Origin: Hyphomicrobiaceae bacterium
Lineage (GTDB): Bacteria > Pseudomonadota > Alphaproteobacteria > Rhizobiales > Hyphomicrobiaceae
Direction: 5' to 3'
DNA: 15,065 nt
Assembly: GCA_013214245.1 (NCBI GenBank)
Contig: JABSQE010000087.1
Span: 1-15,065 of the forward strand
Made by a program: the position numbers and the translations under genes. Each line of letters starts with the position of its first letter. Within the stretch, counting starts at the first letter, position 1. Below the pieces are notes generated by a model. That model was not told the origin of the DNA and ran no database searches. It worked only from the letters and a program-made list of their open reading frames with translations. Positions 6,504 to 14,278 of the stretch are shown one piece after another.

Positions 6504-8846
6504 CTAATCAAGACCTTTAGTTTTCCAAGTCTCATAAGGCCATATTTTACGGTAAAATGCAATAGTAGCGGGTAATATAACTAGCTGACTTAATAAAGAG
6601 GCGGAAAGACAGATGCCGGTTAGCATGCCAAAAAGGCGAAGCGAAGGTAGATCTGAAAGCATAGTGACGCTGAGGCCAAGAGTTAATACAATTGTTGTTA
6701 TTACAATCGCAGGTCCGATTTGGTGTATACTGTTAGTTAAGATCTCTTCGTGATTAGCACCAGACCCAAGTCGCAATTCTTCCAAACGATAACGGTTTAG
6801 AAAATGAATCGTGGAATCTATTGCTAGCGCAAAAGCTACAGTAATAGCGATAATAGAGGCAAATTGCAACCCGTCACCTTTCAACCAAAGCATATTTCCC
6901 GTCACGAAAATAGGAAACAGTGATGGAAGTATGCTAGCAAAACATACTAACATAGAGCGAAGAGCAATTCCAAGAAAGATGAAAATTATAAACATATCAC
7001 CAACCAAACCTAAATTTAACTCACTGATTAGTTTGCTGGAATTTTGAGCTGATATTACAGAGAGACCTGTAACTGAAATCGTATAATCTGGGTTTGCTTG
7101 GCGAATAGGCTGTAAAGCGTTGTTTATGAGCTTAACTTGTGGCAAGATATCGCTAGCATCTATATCTGGCAAGCGGCCAGTTACCAGAGTAGCTTTCTTG
7201 TCTTTAGAAAGAAAGCGTGCTTGTAGATGAGTAGGTAGAATGCGCACATAACCTTTGATCGTCTCAGTCCTAGTATCGCCTGCAGATGCTAACCATTGGC
7301 GAAGACTCTCAAGTGACCAAACATTTCCCAAGCCGGCTTGTTTTTCAAGTACATTATGGGCAGCTGCAATCACGGAAATCGTTTCGTCGTCGTAAATGCT
7401 TGCTTTGGTCGACCACTCTATCATTATGTGTATAGGATTGGTGCCAGTGAGTTTAGTATCAAGATGAGCTGTAGCCTTTAATGCTTGTTCTTTATCTGGA
7501 ACTTGATCAGCCAAGCGATATCTGGGCTCCAGCTGAAAATAGGTGAAACCAGTAAGCCCTACTGTAATGACCCCTACGGCAAACCATCTTGTTGGCGAAG
7601 AGGCTACTTTTTTGACAATATTTTCTGTTATTAACTTAAGAAATCTCATAGCAGAATTATCTTCTGCCTCGTAGTGCTCGTGCGACGGTTCACAACGTAC
7701 TAAGAAGACCGCCAGTGTAGGAACAACAACACCAACTGCTAAATACGAAATTCCAACCGCCATAATGGCAGCTATGCCAAATGTTTTAATTAAGGCTGTT
7801 TCAGCGAAAACAAATGATAACAGAGCTAATGAAGCATTCATAGCAGTTAGCAAGCAAGCAGGTGCCACCTCGCGTATAGCATTACGTACCGCGGTCATGC
7901 GGTCCTTTCCAGCCAAAATATTCCGTCTAATGGCGAACACCAGATGCATTGAGTCTGAAAAGCCCGACACCAAAATAAGTGGTGTCAGCACATTAATAAA
8001 CATGTTAAGTCGAAAATCTAAACTACCAATAACACCCAGCGTCCATAAAATAGCAATAGTCGGCCCTAGCACCACAAGAATAGTCAAAGATAACCTGCGA
8101 AAAAACAGATAGGCAGTTAAAGCTCCTAACGCAAACCCTAAACCGTTGTAAATAAGTTGATCTCGCTCTACGGCACTGCGAATTTCAAGCTGCATCACCG
8201 GAGCTCCAGTAAACTGAACAGTTAGTTCTGTGTCTGAAAGAGCTGCGCTTGCAGTACGACGAATGTTGTCAATGATTTCTTTAGCACCCCTTTCAGCGAC
8301 CACGTCACGCTTTAGGGACATTACTATAAGTGCTAGCTGTCCATCATCAGATAGAAATTTACCTTTAACGACCTCATTAGAACGCAGATTAACAACAATG
8401 TTTTGAAATTCAGTTTCATCATCAGGCAACTTATTTGGCACAATCGGTGCTGAATAGCCATGAATATCAGGCTTCTGTCGTGCAGAAAGCATAGAAATCA
8501 AACCGTCAACACCTGGAATTAACTGTAGTTCCATAGCAGCATTGATTATAGCATGCAAACCTTCGCGGCTTAAAAGAGCCTCGCCATTTACGACTGCCAG
8601 GACGTCATACTCACTAGATGGGAAACGGCGGTCTATAGTCTCGTATATTTGGTATTCTTCGCTGTTTGTGCGAAATAATTCAGAAAGAGAATCGTCAACC
8701 CGCAACTGCATAAAACCTAGCGTTGCCAGTATGCAAGTGAAAATAATCGCAATTAGCGAGACAAATGGCACACGTAAAGCTAAAAGTCCAAGCTTTTCAA
8801 GTCCGAACGTTAAGCGAATGCAACGTTTTTCATATGGTTCTGACAT
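6504..8846 (-). CDS. MMPL/RND-superfamily membrane protein (predicted exporter)
   Basis: The 780-residue protein has the two-repeat RND layout: a first membrane helix (about 27-46), a periplasmic domain (47 to about 230), five helices to about 383, a linker, a second lone helix (about 422-437), a second periplasmic domain, and a final five-helix bundle ending near 765. Each bundle carries the acidic site of proton-driven members: GFSDSMH with Asp298 and AIDSTIHF with Asp677. It resembles the generic predicted-exporter (MMPL) group more than the larger tripartite AcrB pumps. The substrate is unknown; lipids or hydrophobic compounds are common for the family. The ATG at 8844-8846 lacks a clear ribosome-binding site but fits the usual short cytoplasmic N-terminus. 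It is divergent from tusA. It appears intact, unusual for so large a gene in decaying surroundings. Confidence 0.88.
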   Translation of the reverse strand: MSEPYEKRCIRLTFGLEKLGLLALRVPFVSLIAIIFTCILATLGFMQLRVDDSLSELFRTNSEEYQIYETIDRRFPSSEYDVLAVVNGEALLSREGLHAIINAAMELQLIPGVDGLISMLSARQKPDIHGYSAPIVPNKLPDDETEFQNIVVNLRSNEVVKGKFLSDDGQLALIVMSLKRDVVAERGAKEIIDNIRRTASAALSDTELTVQFTGAPVMQLEIRSAVERDQLIYNGLGFALGALTAYLFFRRLSLTILVVLGPTIAILWTLGVIGSLDFRLNMFINVLTPLILVSGFSDSMHLVFAIRRNILAGKDRMTAVRNAIREVAPACLLTAMNASLALLSFVFAETALIKTFGIAAIMAVGISYLAVGVVVPTLAVFLVRCEPSHEHYEAEDNSAMRFLKLITENIVKKVASSPTRWFAVGVITVGLTGFTYFQLEPRYRLADQVPDKEQALKATAHLDTKLTGTNPIHIMIEWSTKASIYDDETISVIAAAHNVLEKQAGLGNVWSLESLRQWLASAGDTRTETIKGYVRILPTHLQARFLSKDKKATLVTGRLPDIDASDILPQVKLINNALQPIRQANPDYTISVTGLSVISAQNSSKLISELNLGLVGDMFIIFIFLGIALRSMLVCFASILPSLFPIFVTGNMLWLKGDGLQFASIIAITVAFALAIDSTIHFLNRYRLEELRLGSGANHEEILTNSIHQIGPAIVITTIVLTLGLSVTMLSDLPSLRLFGMLTGICLSASLLSQLVILPATIAFYRKIWPYETWKTKGLD

Positions 8847-8959
8847 TGGCGATACAAAGCGTTTAGATTAATGCTTAAAATGCAAAACTTGATGTAAAGT
8901 TTTCAGTGCTCAGATTTAATATAAACAAGTAATAACCTAGAACGTAGGATTCTTATGAC

Positions 8960-8989
8960 GCATTTTTGAAACACTCGTAAGAAAAATGC
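8960..8989. repeat. Inverted repeat in the MMPL/tusA divergent region
   Basis: GCATTTTT (8960-8967) and AAAAATGC (8982-8989) are perfect 8-bp arms around a 14-base centre. The repeat sits between two divergent genes, so it could be an operator. It could equally be a chance AT-rich repeat. No good promoter boxes were found around it. Confidence 0.35.
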
Positions 8990-9077
8990 AATGGCTGTAA
9001 AATTTTTGACAAAAATTATTACGATTAAGTTTGTTCTAGTAATTATGATAAAAACGTGCTCGAAGAGAGGATTAAGT

Positions 9078-9305
9078 ATGACTAAAAAAAAACTTGATGT
9101 TCGAGGATTAAATTGTCCAATTCCTGTCCTGAGAGCTCACAAGGCGTTGCGTGAAGCTTTAGCAGATGACATATTTGAAGTACTTACTACCGATCCCGGA
9201 TCTTTAGACGATTTTCCCGCTCTTTGCACTTCTGAAGGTCACCGTTTGTTAGGAGTTAAGACCTGCGAAGACTATTTTCAATTTACAATCCAGCGAAAAA
9301 GGTAA
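9078..9305 (+). CDS. tusA: TusA/SirA-family sulfur carrier protein
   Basis: TusA-family proteins carry persulfide sulfur on one cysteine for tRNA thiolation and other sulfur relays. The 75-residue protein has the family start LDVRGLNCPIPVLRA, with the sulfur-carrying Cys13 in the CPxP motif, then a second half ending with DDFPALCTSEGHRLL and a final strand. The frame is open upstream to 8991, but that 29-residue extension is absent from the family. The ATG at 9078-9080 has AGGA at 9068-9071 with 6-bp spacing, so I place the start there. A run of nine A lies in codons 3-5. Partner genes (IscS, TusBCD/E) are not in the window, so the target pathway is open. Sister paralogues such as YeeD/YedF cannot be fully excluded. 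Confidence 0.88.
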   Translation: MTKKKLDVRGLNCPIPVLRAHKALREALADDIFEVLTTDPGSLDDFPALCTSEGHRLLGVKTCEDYFQFTIQRKR

Positions 9306-9514
9306 AGCTGCTTGGTCATTAACCGCTATTTTGGTCTTACAGTAATAAATTAATGCAATAATAATGCGGAATTGCAATCTAGCGCTCCAAACTTTGTGGT
9401 TTCGAGTATCAATCTGATATTAAGTTAGAGTGTCGTTGTGAGTACCATACCCTTAGTGATAGCAGAAAACTACAACTGGAAAATACACGAAGCTGAGAAT
9501 TCATAGAGGTAATC

Positions 9515-11335
9515 ATGTGCGGCATCATCGGTATTATAGGAGAAAACTCTGTTTCAGATGATTTAATCAAATCGTTGGAACGTTTAGAATATCGAGGTTA
9601 TGATTCAGCCGGTATAGCAACAGTCTACAACGGGCGTATGGATCGTAGGCGTGCCAACGGTAAGCTAAAGAATTTGATCTCACTAATACATAATAGCCCT
9701 CTAAAAGGTTCAACAGGTATTGGACACACTCGTTGGGCAACTCATGGCCGGCCAACAGAACGTAATGCTCATCCACATATGAACGAAGACGTATCGGTAG
9801 TTCATAATGGGATAATCGAGAATTTCCGTGAATTACGAAGTGAATTAGAAAAAGCAGGGTGTATCTTTTACACAGAGACAGACACAGAGACCATCGCGCA
9901 CATGATCAGCTACTACATACGTCATGGTGCGGGGATCGTTGATGCCGTAGGTCGAGCACTTAAACGACTAAAAGGGACTTTTGCGCTCGGTATTATTTTT
10001 TCAACAGACGAGGATATAATGATCGCAGCTCGACGTGGTAGCCCTTTGGCGATTGGTCACGGTAATACGGCTATGTACATCGGCTCTGATGCAATTGCGC
10101 TAGCTCCATTTACTTCGGCTGTCACATATCTAGAAGAAGGTGATTGGGCTGTCATATCTAGTAAAAATGCCATTATTCGCGACAGTAATGACGAAGTTGT
10201 CCAACGATCTGTAACTGCACTAGAAGTATGTAATTTTCAGATGGGTAAAGGAAATCACCGCCACTACATGCATAAAGAAATACACGAGCAGCCTGAGGTT
10301 ATTAGCCGTACGTTGTCAAATTACATCGATAAAGCTGAACTGAAGCTGCACCCGTTTGATATCGGAGTTGATTTAAGTACCATAGATCGTATTATTATTT
10401 CTGGCTGTGGAACATCCTTTTACTCTTCATTAGTCGGAAGATATTGGATTGAACGTTATGCCTGTATACCAGTAGAGGTAGATTTCTCCTCTGAGCTGCG
10501 CTACAGAGAGCCGCCTTTATCACCTAACAGTCTCGCTCTGTTCATATCACAATCAGGTGAAACTGCTGATACATTAGCTGCACTGCGTTACTTTAAAGCA
10601 AAACATCAGACCGTCGCCTCTGTTGTTAACGTGCATACTTCGACTATTGCAAGAGAATCTAATGTGGTAATACCAACATTAGCCGGTTCAGAGGTTGGCG
10701 TTGCATCTACCAAGGCCTTCACGTGTCAACTCTCTGCGATCGCTTGCTTTTGCTTGATGTTGGCAAAAAGCCAAAAAAATGTAACTAAATTCAATGAACG
10801 AGAGATAATCTCTGGATTGGTTGATGCTCCTAATCTAATTGCGGCCATGCTTAGTGATGAAAGACCTTTTAACAATCTTGCTTATGAATTGGCCAAAGCT
10901 AGCAATGTTCTATATCTTGGCCGTGGAATTAATTGTCCAGTTGCCCTCGAGGGTGCCTTGAAACTTAAAGAAGTCTCTTACATCCATGCCGAAGGTTATC
11001 CTGCGGGAGAGTTAAAACATGGCCCTATTGCGCTTGTTGACGAGAAAATACCGGTTATTGTTCTCGCTCCAAAAGATAAATTATTCAACAAGACCGTGTC
11101 TAACATGCAGGAAATAGCTTCTCGCGGAGGCCGTATCGTTTTTGTATCAGATGCTAATTCTGATGAAGCAGGATGTGAATTGTTGGCACATCTACCTATA
11201 CCAAAAGCTCATCCATGCGTGATGCCTTTACTTTGCGCAGTATCGGTACAGCTCATTGCATATCACACAGCCGTTATAATGGGGACTGATATTGACCAGC
11301 CAAGAAATCTTGCGAAATCTGTGACGGTCGAATAG
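9515..11335 (+). CDS. glmS: Glutamine-fructose-6-phosphate aminotransferase (isomerizing)
   Basis: GlmS makes glucosamine-6-phosphate from fructose-6-phosphate and glutamine, the first step to UDP-GlcNAc for peptidoglycan and lipopolysaccharide. The 606 residues match the family length. The N-terminal glutaminase starts MCGIIGIIG, with Cys2 exposed as nucleophile after Met removal, then HTRWATHG (71-78) and HNGIIENF (97-104). Two SIS domains follow, with GCGTSFY (298-304), SQSGETADT (345-353), SEVGVASTKAF (392-402) and the catalytic region KLKEVSYIHAEGYPAGELKHGP (483-504, in part). The end has DQPRNLAKSVTVE, holding the fructose-phosphate-binding lysine. The ATG follows GAGGT at 9506-9510. 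glmU, often upstream, is not here; tusA ends 209 bp before it. No terminator is seen behind it, so read-through into the next gene is possible. Confidence 0.98.
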   Translation: MCGIIGIIGENSVSDDLIKSLERLEYRGYDSAGIATVYNGRMDRRRANGKLKNLISLIHNSPLKGSTGIGHTRWATHGRPTERNAHPHMNEDVSVVHNGIIENFRELRSELEKAGCIFYTETDTETIAHMISYYIRHGAGIVDAVGRALKRLKGTFALGIIFSTDEDIMIAARRGSPLAIGHGNTAMYIGSDAIALAPFTSAVTYLEEGDWAVISSKNAIIRDSNDEVVQRSVTALEVCNFQMGKGNHRHYMHKEIHEQPEVISRTLSNYIDKAELKLHPFDIGVDLSTIDRIIISGCGTSFYSSLVGRYWIERYACIPVEVDFSSELRYREPPLSPNSLALFISQSGETADTLAALRYFKAKHQTVASVVNVHTSTIARESNVVIPTLAGSEVGVASTKAFTCQLSAIACFCLMLAKSQKNVTKFNEREIISGLVDAPNLIAAMLSDERPFNNLAYELAKASNVLYLGRGINCPVALEGALKLKEVSYIHAEGYPAGELKHGPIALVDEKIPVIVLAPKDKLFNKTVSNMQEIASRGGRIVFVSDANSDEAGCELLAHLPIPKAHPCVMPLLCAVSVQLIAYHTAVIMGTDIDQPRNLAKSVTVE

Positions 11336-11505
11336 CGGATAGTAATAACTGAATTTATTTCATCCTATATTTCGCTCGCTCTGCAACTGCACGTACATCT
11401 CTGAAAATGCAATTTTTAATGAATAAAGACTTTATCTGACTGATTTTTTTTAATAGCAGCGCATTTTTTCTTTAAAAACTGCGTCTGAGCTACAACGAGA
11501 TTACT

Positions 11506-12435
11506 ATGGCGTCAAAAACTTACAGATTGTATTTTTTTTTACTCCTTTTGATATACAATTGTACTATAAATTTCACAGCTGCAGCATCTCAGGAGGTGTC
11601 AAAGAATAAAGATCTTACTACGCTCAAAGGAGTACAGCAGCTTTTGAGTTCTGGTTATGCGTCTCTAAATGCTCAGGCGCCAGAGGATGCTATTATGGCC
11701 TTTTCACGCGCATTAAATTCTGGCGAGCTTAGCATTGATCAGACAGCAAGAATGCTATTTTATCGAGCTAAAGCGTTCCTTCTATTAAAGCAACCAGCAG
11801 ATGCTATTTCTGATTTAAACAGCGCCCTTTGGCTTAAAGATGCACTCCCCAAAACATACCGTGAAAAAGCTTTTAAAGCACGCGACGCAGCTTATAGTGC
11901 TTTAGGAATTGATAGCTCTGGTATATACTCTTCAAAAGCCACGTCACGTTTGAAGGAATCTGATATGGCGCGTCAGAGTTCAATTTGGAAAGTGAGAATA
12001 GTTGATAAGGTTGAAAACCAAGTAAAAGATAGCGATAACGTATACCCACCATTGCCGAGCTCTATAAAAATTAAGAAGCTTCTCGCAAGTCCTTCTAAGG
12101 TTGCTTCCACCTCTTGGAGTCAAAACACCCAAACATCGTTCAATCTTAACGTTGTTTCGAGCAAGTCAGTACAAGTCTCAGGTGCTAAAAAAGTCTATGT
12201 TGTTCAAATTGCATCACTAAGAAGTAAAATCATGGCACTTATACTTGCCCGGAGAGTTGCCCGAGATTACGTCAGTCTACTCCAAGGTCTTGTGCCTGAA
12301 GTTGAATTGCAACCTATCGGCAACATGGGTGAATTTTATCACGTTCGAATAAAATACTGGCCCAACAAGGAGTCTTCAAAAAAGTTATGCAAGAAAATTC
12401 TTGAATCTGGCTTGGATTGTTTCGTCAAAGGTTGA
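11506..12435 (+). CDS. Secreted TPR and SPOR domain protein
   Basis: The 309-residue protein begins with a signal peptide: basic start, hydrophobic core (about 8-23) and likely cleavage after AAA at 25-27. There is no lipobox Cys, so it is probably free in the periplasm. Residues about 43-135 form two to three TPR-like helix pairs (GYASLNAQAPEDAIMAFSRA; FYRAKAFLLLKQPADAISDL). A Ser/Lys-rich linker (about 140-227) leads to a SPOR domain (about 228-308, starting KKVYVVQIAS and ending GLDCFVKG). SPOR domains bind peptidoglycan lacking stem peptides at the septum, so a role in division or wall remodelling is likely. It is 170 bp behind glmS. GAGA at 11497-11500 serves as a weak ribosome-binding site. 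A T9 run codes for part of the signal peptide. No gene name is justified. Confidence 0.85.
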   Translation: MASKTYRLYFFLLLLIYNCTINFTAAASQEVSKNKDLTTLKGVQQLLSSGYASLNAQAPEDAIMAFSRALNSGELSIDQTARMLFYRAKAFLLLKQPADAISDLNSALWLKDALPKTYREKAFKARDAAYSALGIDSSGIYSSKATSRLKESDMARQSSIWKVRIVDKVENQVKDSDNVYPPLPSSIKIKKLLASPSKVASTSWSQNTQTSFNLNVVSSKSVQVSGAKKVYVVQIASLRSKIMALILARRVARDYVSLLQGLVPEVELQPIGNMGEFYHVRIKYWPNKESSKKLCKKILESGLDCFVKG

Positions 12436-12472
12436 TTTTTATTACCTTTGACTTTAATACTAACGTATTAAA
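12424..12472 (+). terminator. Two abutting hairpins at the end of the TPR/SPOR gene
   Basis: GTCAAAGGT (12424-12432) and ACCTTTGAC (12444-12452) form a perfect 9-bp stem whose loop contains the stop codon TGA (12433-12435). Directly adjoining it, TTTAATAC (12453-12460) and GTATTAAA (12465-12472) form an 8-bp stem with loop TAAC. An AT-rich tract with six T follows near 12490-12496. Both repeats are perfect; their action as a terminator or mRNA-end stabiliser is inferred, because neither stem is GC-rich. Confidence 0.5.
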
Positions 12473-12643
12473 ACAAGTGTTTGCATAATTATTTTTTAAT
12501 TTGGTATCAGTCAAATTAATTTCCTTAAGACTGGGTTATTGTTAGCTCTAAAAAACTAGTCTATTGAGGGACTAGTGGTTCAGTTAAATCTGCAGACATA
12601 GTTAACAAGATATTACTAAGGTAATTCTTTTTGTCTTAGATAT

Positions 12644-12673
12644 TTGACAACAGAGCCTACGTGCAGAGATAAT
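12644..12673 (+). promoter_or_regulatory. Sigma-70-like promoter with no adjacent gene
   Basis: A perfect -35 box TTGACA (12644-12649) is followed after 18 bp by GATAAT (12668-12673), one mismatch from TATAAT. The next gene starts about 310 bp downstream. It could drive a long leader, a small RNA, or be left from a lost gene. Confidence 0.35.
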
Positions 12674-12950
12674 TTAGATTAAACATTTTCAACTGTTCTG
12701 TTTGATAAATATCTGTACTACTGTGTAATGCATTATGCGAATGAAATATTAATTGGCGAATATGGAAACCGATAAATTTGTTTATTGTAACGCCCTAACT
12801 AAGCATATAATAAAACAGTCGACCGAAGAGGCGCTCTTTAAAAATTGTATCTAATATTCAGGGTATTCTATTCGCGTGAGCAATAAGCCCTATTACCTAA
12901 TGAATACTAAAAATTCTTCTAATAGTTTGGTGTTTATATTCTGAATATGA

Positions 12951-12959
12951 TGTTATAAT
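12951..12959 (+). promoter_or_regulatory. Extended -10 promoter of the membrane-protein gene
   Basis: TG-T-TATAAT is a perfect extended -10 element (TG at 12951-12952, TATAAT at 12954-12959). It lies 24 bp before the ATG at 12984, which would give a leader of about 18 nt. No strong -35 is present, as is common for extended -10 promoters. Confidence 0.45.
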
Positions 12960-12983
12960 TAACTATTAGAGCATCAACTAATT

Positions 12984-14234
12984 ATGAAAAGAGTGTTAAA
13001 AGAAGCGTTTCAAGTGGATGCTCATCCTCAACATAAATTGGTGATCATATCTGCAATAAAATCTCTGATACTAGTTTCTGTTTGTATTTTCATAAATTTA
13101 CTGGGAATTCTTACTTCCGAGCTAACTGATAACATCCTGCTATTTGATTTTTCCGGGACAATCGCTATAGCGATGATATACGGGCCAATACATGCTTCGC
13201 TAGTTGGCATTATTAGCACGTATATCGGACAAATGTTCATGCCTGAGTTAATTTTTGCTGCATCTTCGCATAGATTTGCGAATTACTTTATATTTGCCCC
13301 AGTCCACATGGTAATTCGAATGGTTGTTTTTTTAGTGCCAAGAACTATGCATCGTACCATGGCTGCTAATCTGTTTAGTGGTAATAAAAAAAAATATCCT
13401 GCTGGACGGTTGCTGATCTCAATGATTTTGCTTTCTCTGCTAACAAACTTTGCTGCGTCACTTACTGTTGCCGTAATTATAGAAACCGATTACCTGGGAT
13501 TAGCTTGTGATCTGGATCTTCATAAGAAGATGAGAGCTGGTTCGTTGAGTCTTTGTAAAATCTCGCAAATACTATTTTATCAAACGGATAGCGAAAGCAG
13601 TCTTCAGCTTTTTAAGCTCGCTGCTACTAAATTTATTATTAGTTTTCCCGATCATCTCGTTTGTTTTTCTTCTGCAGTCATCGTTGTAGCTTATATTTTA
13701 AATGCACGAAGATACAAAATGTCTCATCCATATTCCAAAACTATAATTACTAACCATCCAATAGTGGGGGCGGTTTACTTTTTTATGCTTTTACTTTTGA
13801 TTTATGTGTATACATCTCATATTTATCAACGAGCTGGAATGCTTTCTGCCTTTATAATGTGGACATTATATAACAGCTTTATCGTAGTAATTGCTTTAAT
13901 GATATTAAGTCGCCGATTTAATGTTTGGTGGTTTGAATCGGGTAGCAAAGGACGGAAAAAATATATTTTTAAAAACATTAATCCCAATTTAAAAGATGCA
14001 TACGAAGATAGTATGAAATTTGCCATACTTTATTCAGTGTCTTTATATTTTATTGTAGATTGGTCAGGATTAGAATCAACAGTCAAATCATCAGAACTCC
14101 TCAAAGATAAGCTTTTAGGAGCGCTTGGAGTGGTGGTAGTTATTTCTCTGCTACGGTACTTTGTCTTAATTTTTGCGCGTGTAGGAAGATATTTGAGACA
14201 ATGCTATCGTGATGAGAGGTCGGCACTTGGGTGA
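12984..14234 (+). CDS. Unrecognised multi-pass membrane protein, N-terminal half resembling ECF S components
   Basis: I do not recognise this 416-residue protein as a named family. About nine hydrophobic segments are visible (roughly 20-42, 57-80, 100-118, 143-166, 222-240, 261-278, 285-305, 345-362 and 372-398). The N-terminal half has features of ECF-transporter substrate-binding (S) components and related sensor modules: FDFSGTIAIAMIYGPIHASLVG (54-75, in part) resembles the F-GT--A---GP--G--VG pattern, and FPDHLVCFSSAVIVVAYI (221-238) resembles the final helix PDK--S----Y-I. The second half (about 250-416) is extra membrane sequence with no kinase or ATPase motif. No ecfA or ecfT is in the window. 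It converges with cbiD (44 bp apart), so a link to vitamin or metal uptake is possible but unproven. A run of nine A lies at 13386-13394. Confidence 0.7.
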   Translation: MKRVLKEAFQVDAHPQHKLVIISAIKSLILVSVCIFINLLGILTSELTDNILLFDFSGTIAIAMIYGPIHASLVGIISTYIGQMFMPELIFAASSHRFANYFIFAPVHMVIRMVVFLVPRTMHRTMAANLFSGNKKKYPAGRLLISMILLSLLTNFAASLTVAVIIETDYLGLACDLDLHKKMRAGSLSLCKISQILFYQTDSESSLQLFKLAATKFIISFPDHLVCFSSAVIVVAYILNARRYKMSHPYSKTIITNHPIVGAVYFFMLLLLIYVYTSHIYQRAGMLSAFIMWTLYNSFIVVIALMILSRRFNVWWFESGSKGRKKYIFKNINPNLKDAYEDSMKFAILYSVSLYFIVDWSGLESTVKSSELLKDKLLGALGVVVVISLLRYFVLIFARVGRYLRQCYRDERSALG

Positions 14235-14278
14235 ATTTACATCGTATTTGACATAAACGGTTCTATTTACATACCAGT

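Larger units (their letters stand above)
12436..12983. other. Gene-poor stretch before the membrane-protein gene
   Basis: Apart from the tandem hairpins at its left end, this 548-bp stretch holds another small hairpin, ACTAGTC/GACTAGT with an 8-base loop (12555-12576), and two promoter-like elements reported separately (12644-12673 and 12951-12959). Short open frames exist, for instance about 30 codons from the ATG near 12760, but none resembles a known protein. I saw no cobalamin-riboswitch core motif, although cbiD lies nearby. Confidence 0.55.

Noticed and set aside
6504..8846. HpnN hopanoid transporter
   Set aside because: Length and layout also fit general MMPL exporters, no hpn genes are nearby, and no HpnN-specific motif could be identified by eye.
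8991..9077. N-terminal extension of TusA by 29 residues
   Set aside because: TusA proteins start just before the LDVRGLNCP motif, and the ATG at 9078 has a good ribosome-binding site. The extension is just open sequence upstream.
9306..9514. glmS ribozyme or riboswitch in the leader
   Set aside because: The ribozyme is known from Firmicutes and relatives, and no matching core or fold is apparent here.
11506..11585. Lipoprotein signal on the TPR/SPOR protein
   Set aside because: The only Cys of the signal region (residue 19) is not in a lipobox; the AAA-S site suggests ordinary signal peptidase I cleavage.
12436..12983. Cobalamin riboswitch before the membrane protein
   Set aside because: No conserved B12-box-like core was seen, and the gene has an extended -10 promoter with a very short leader.
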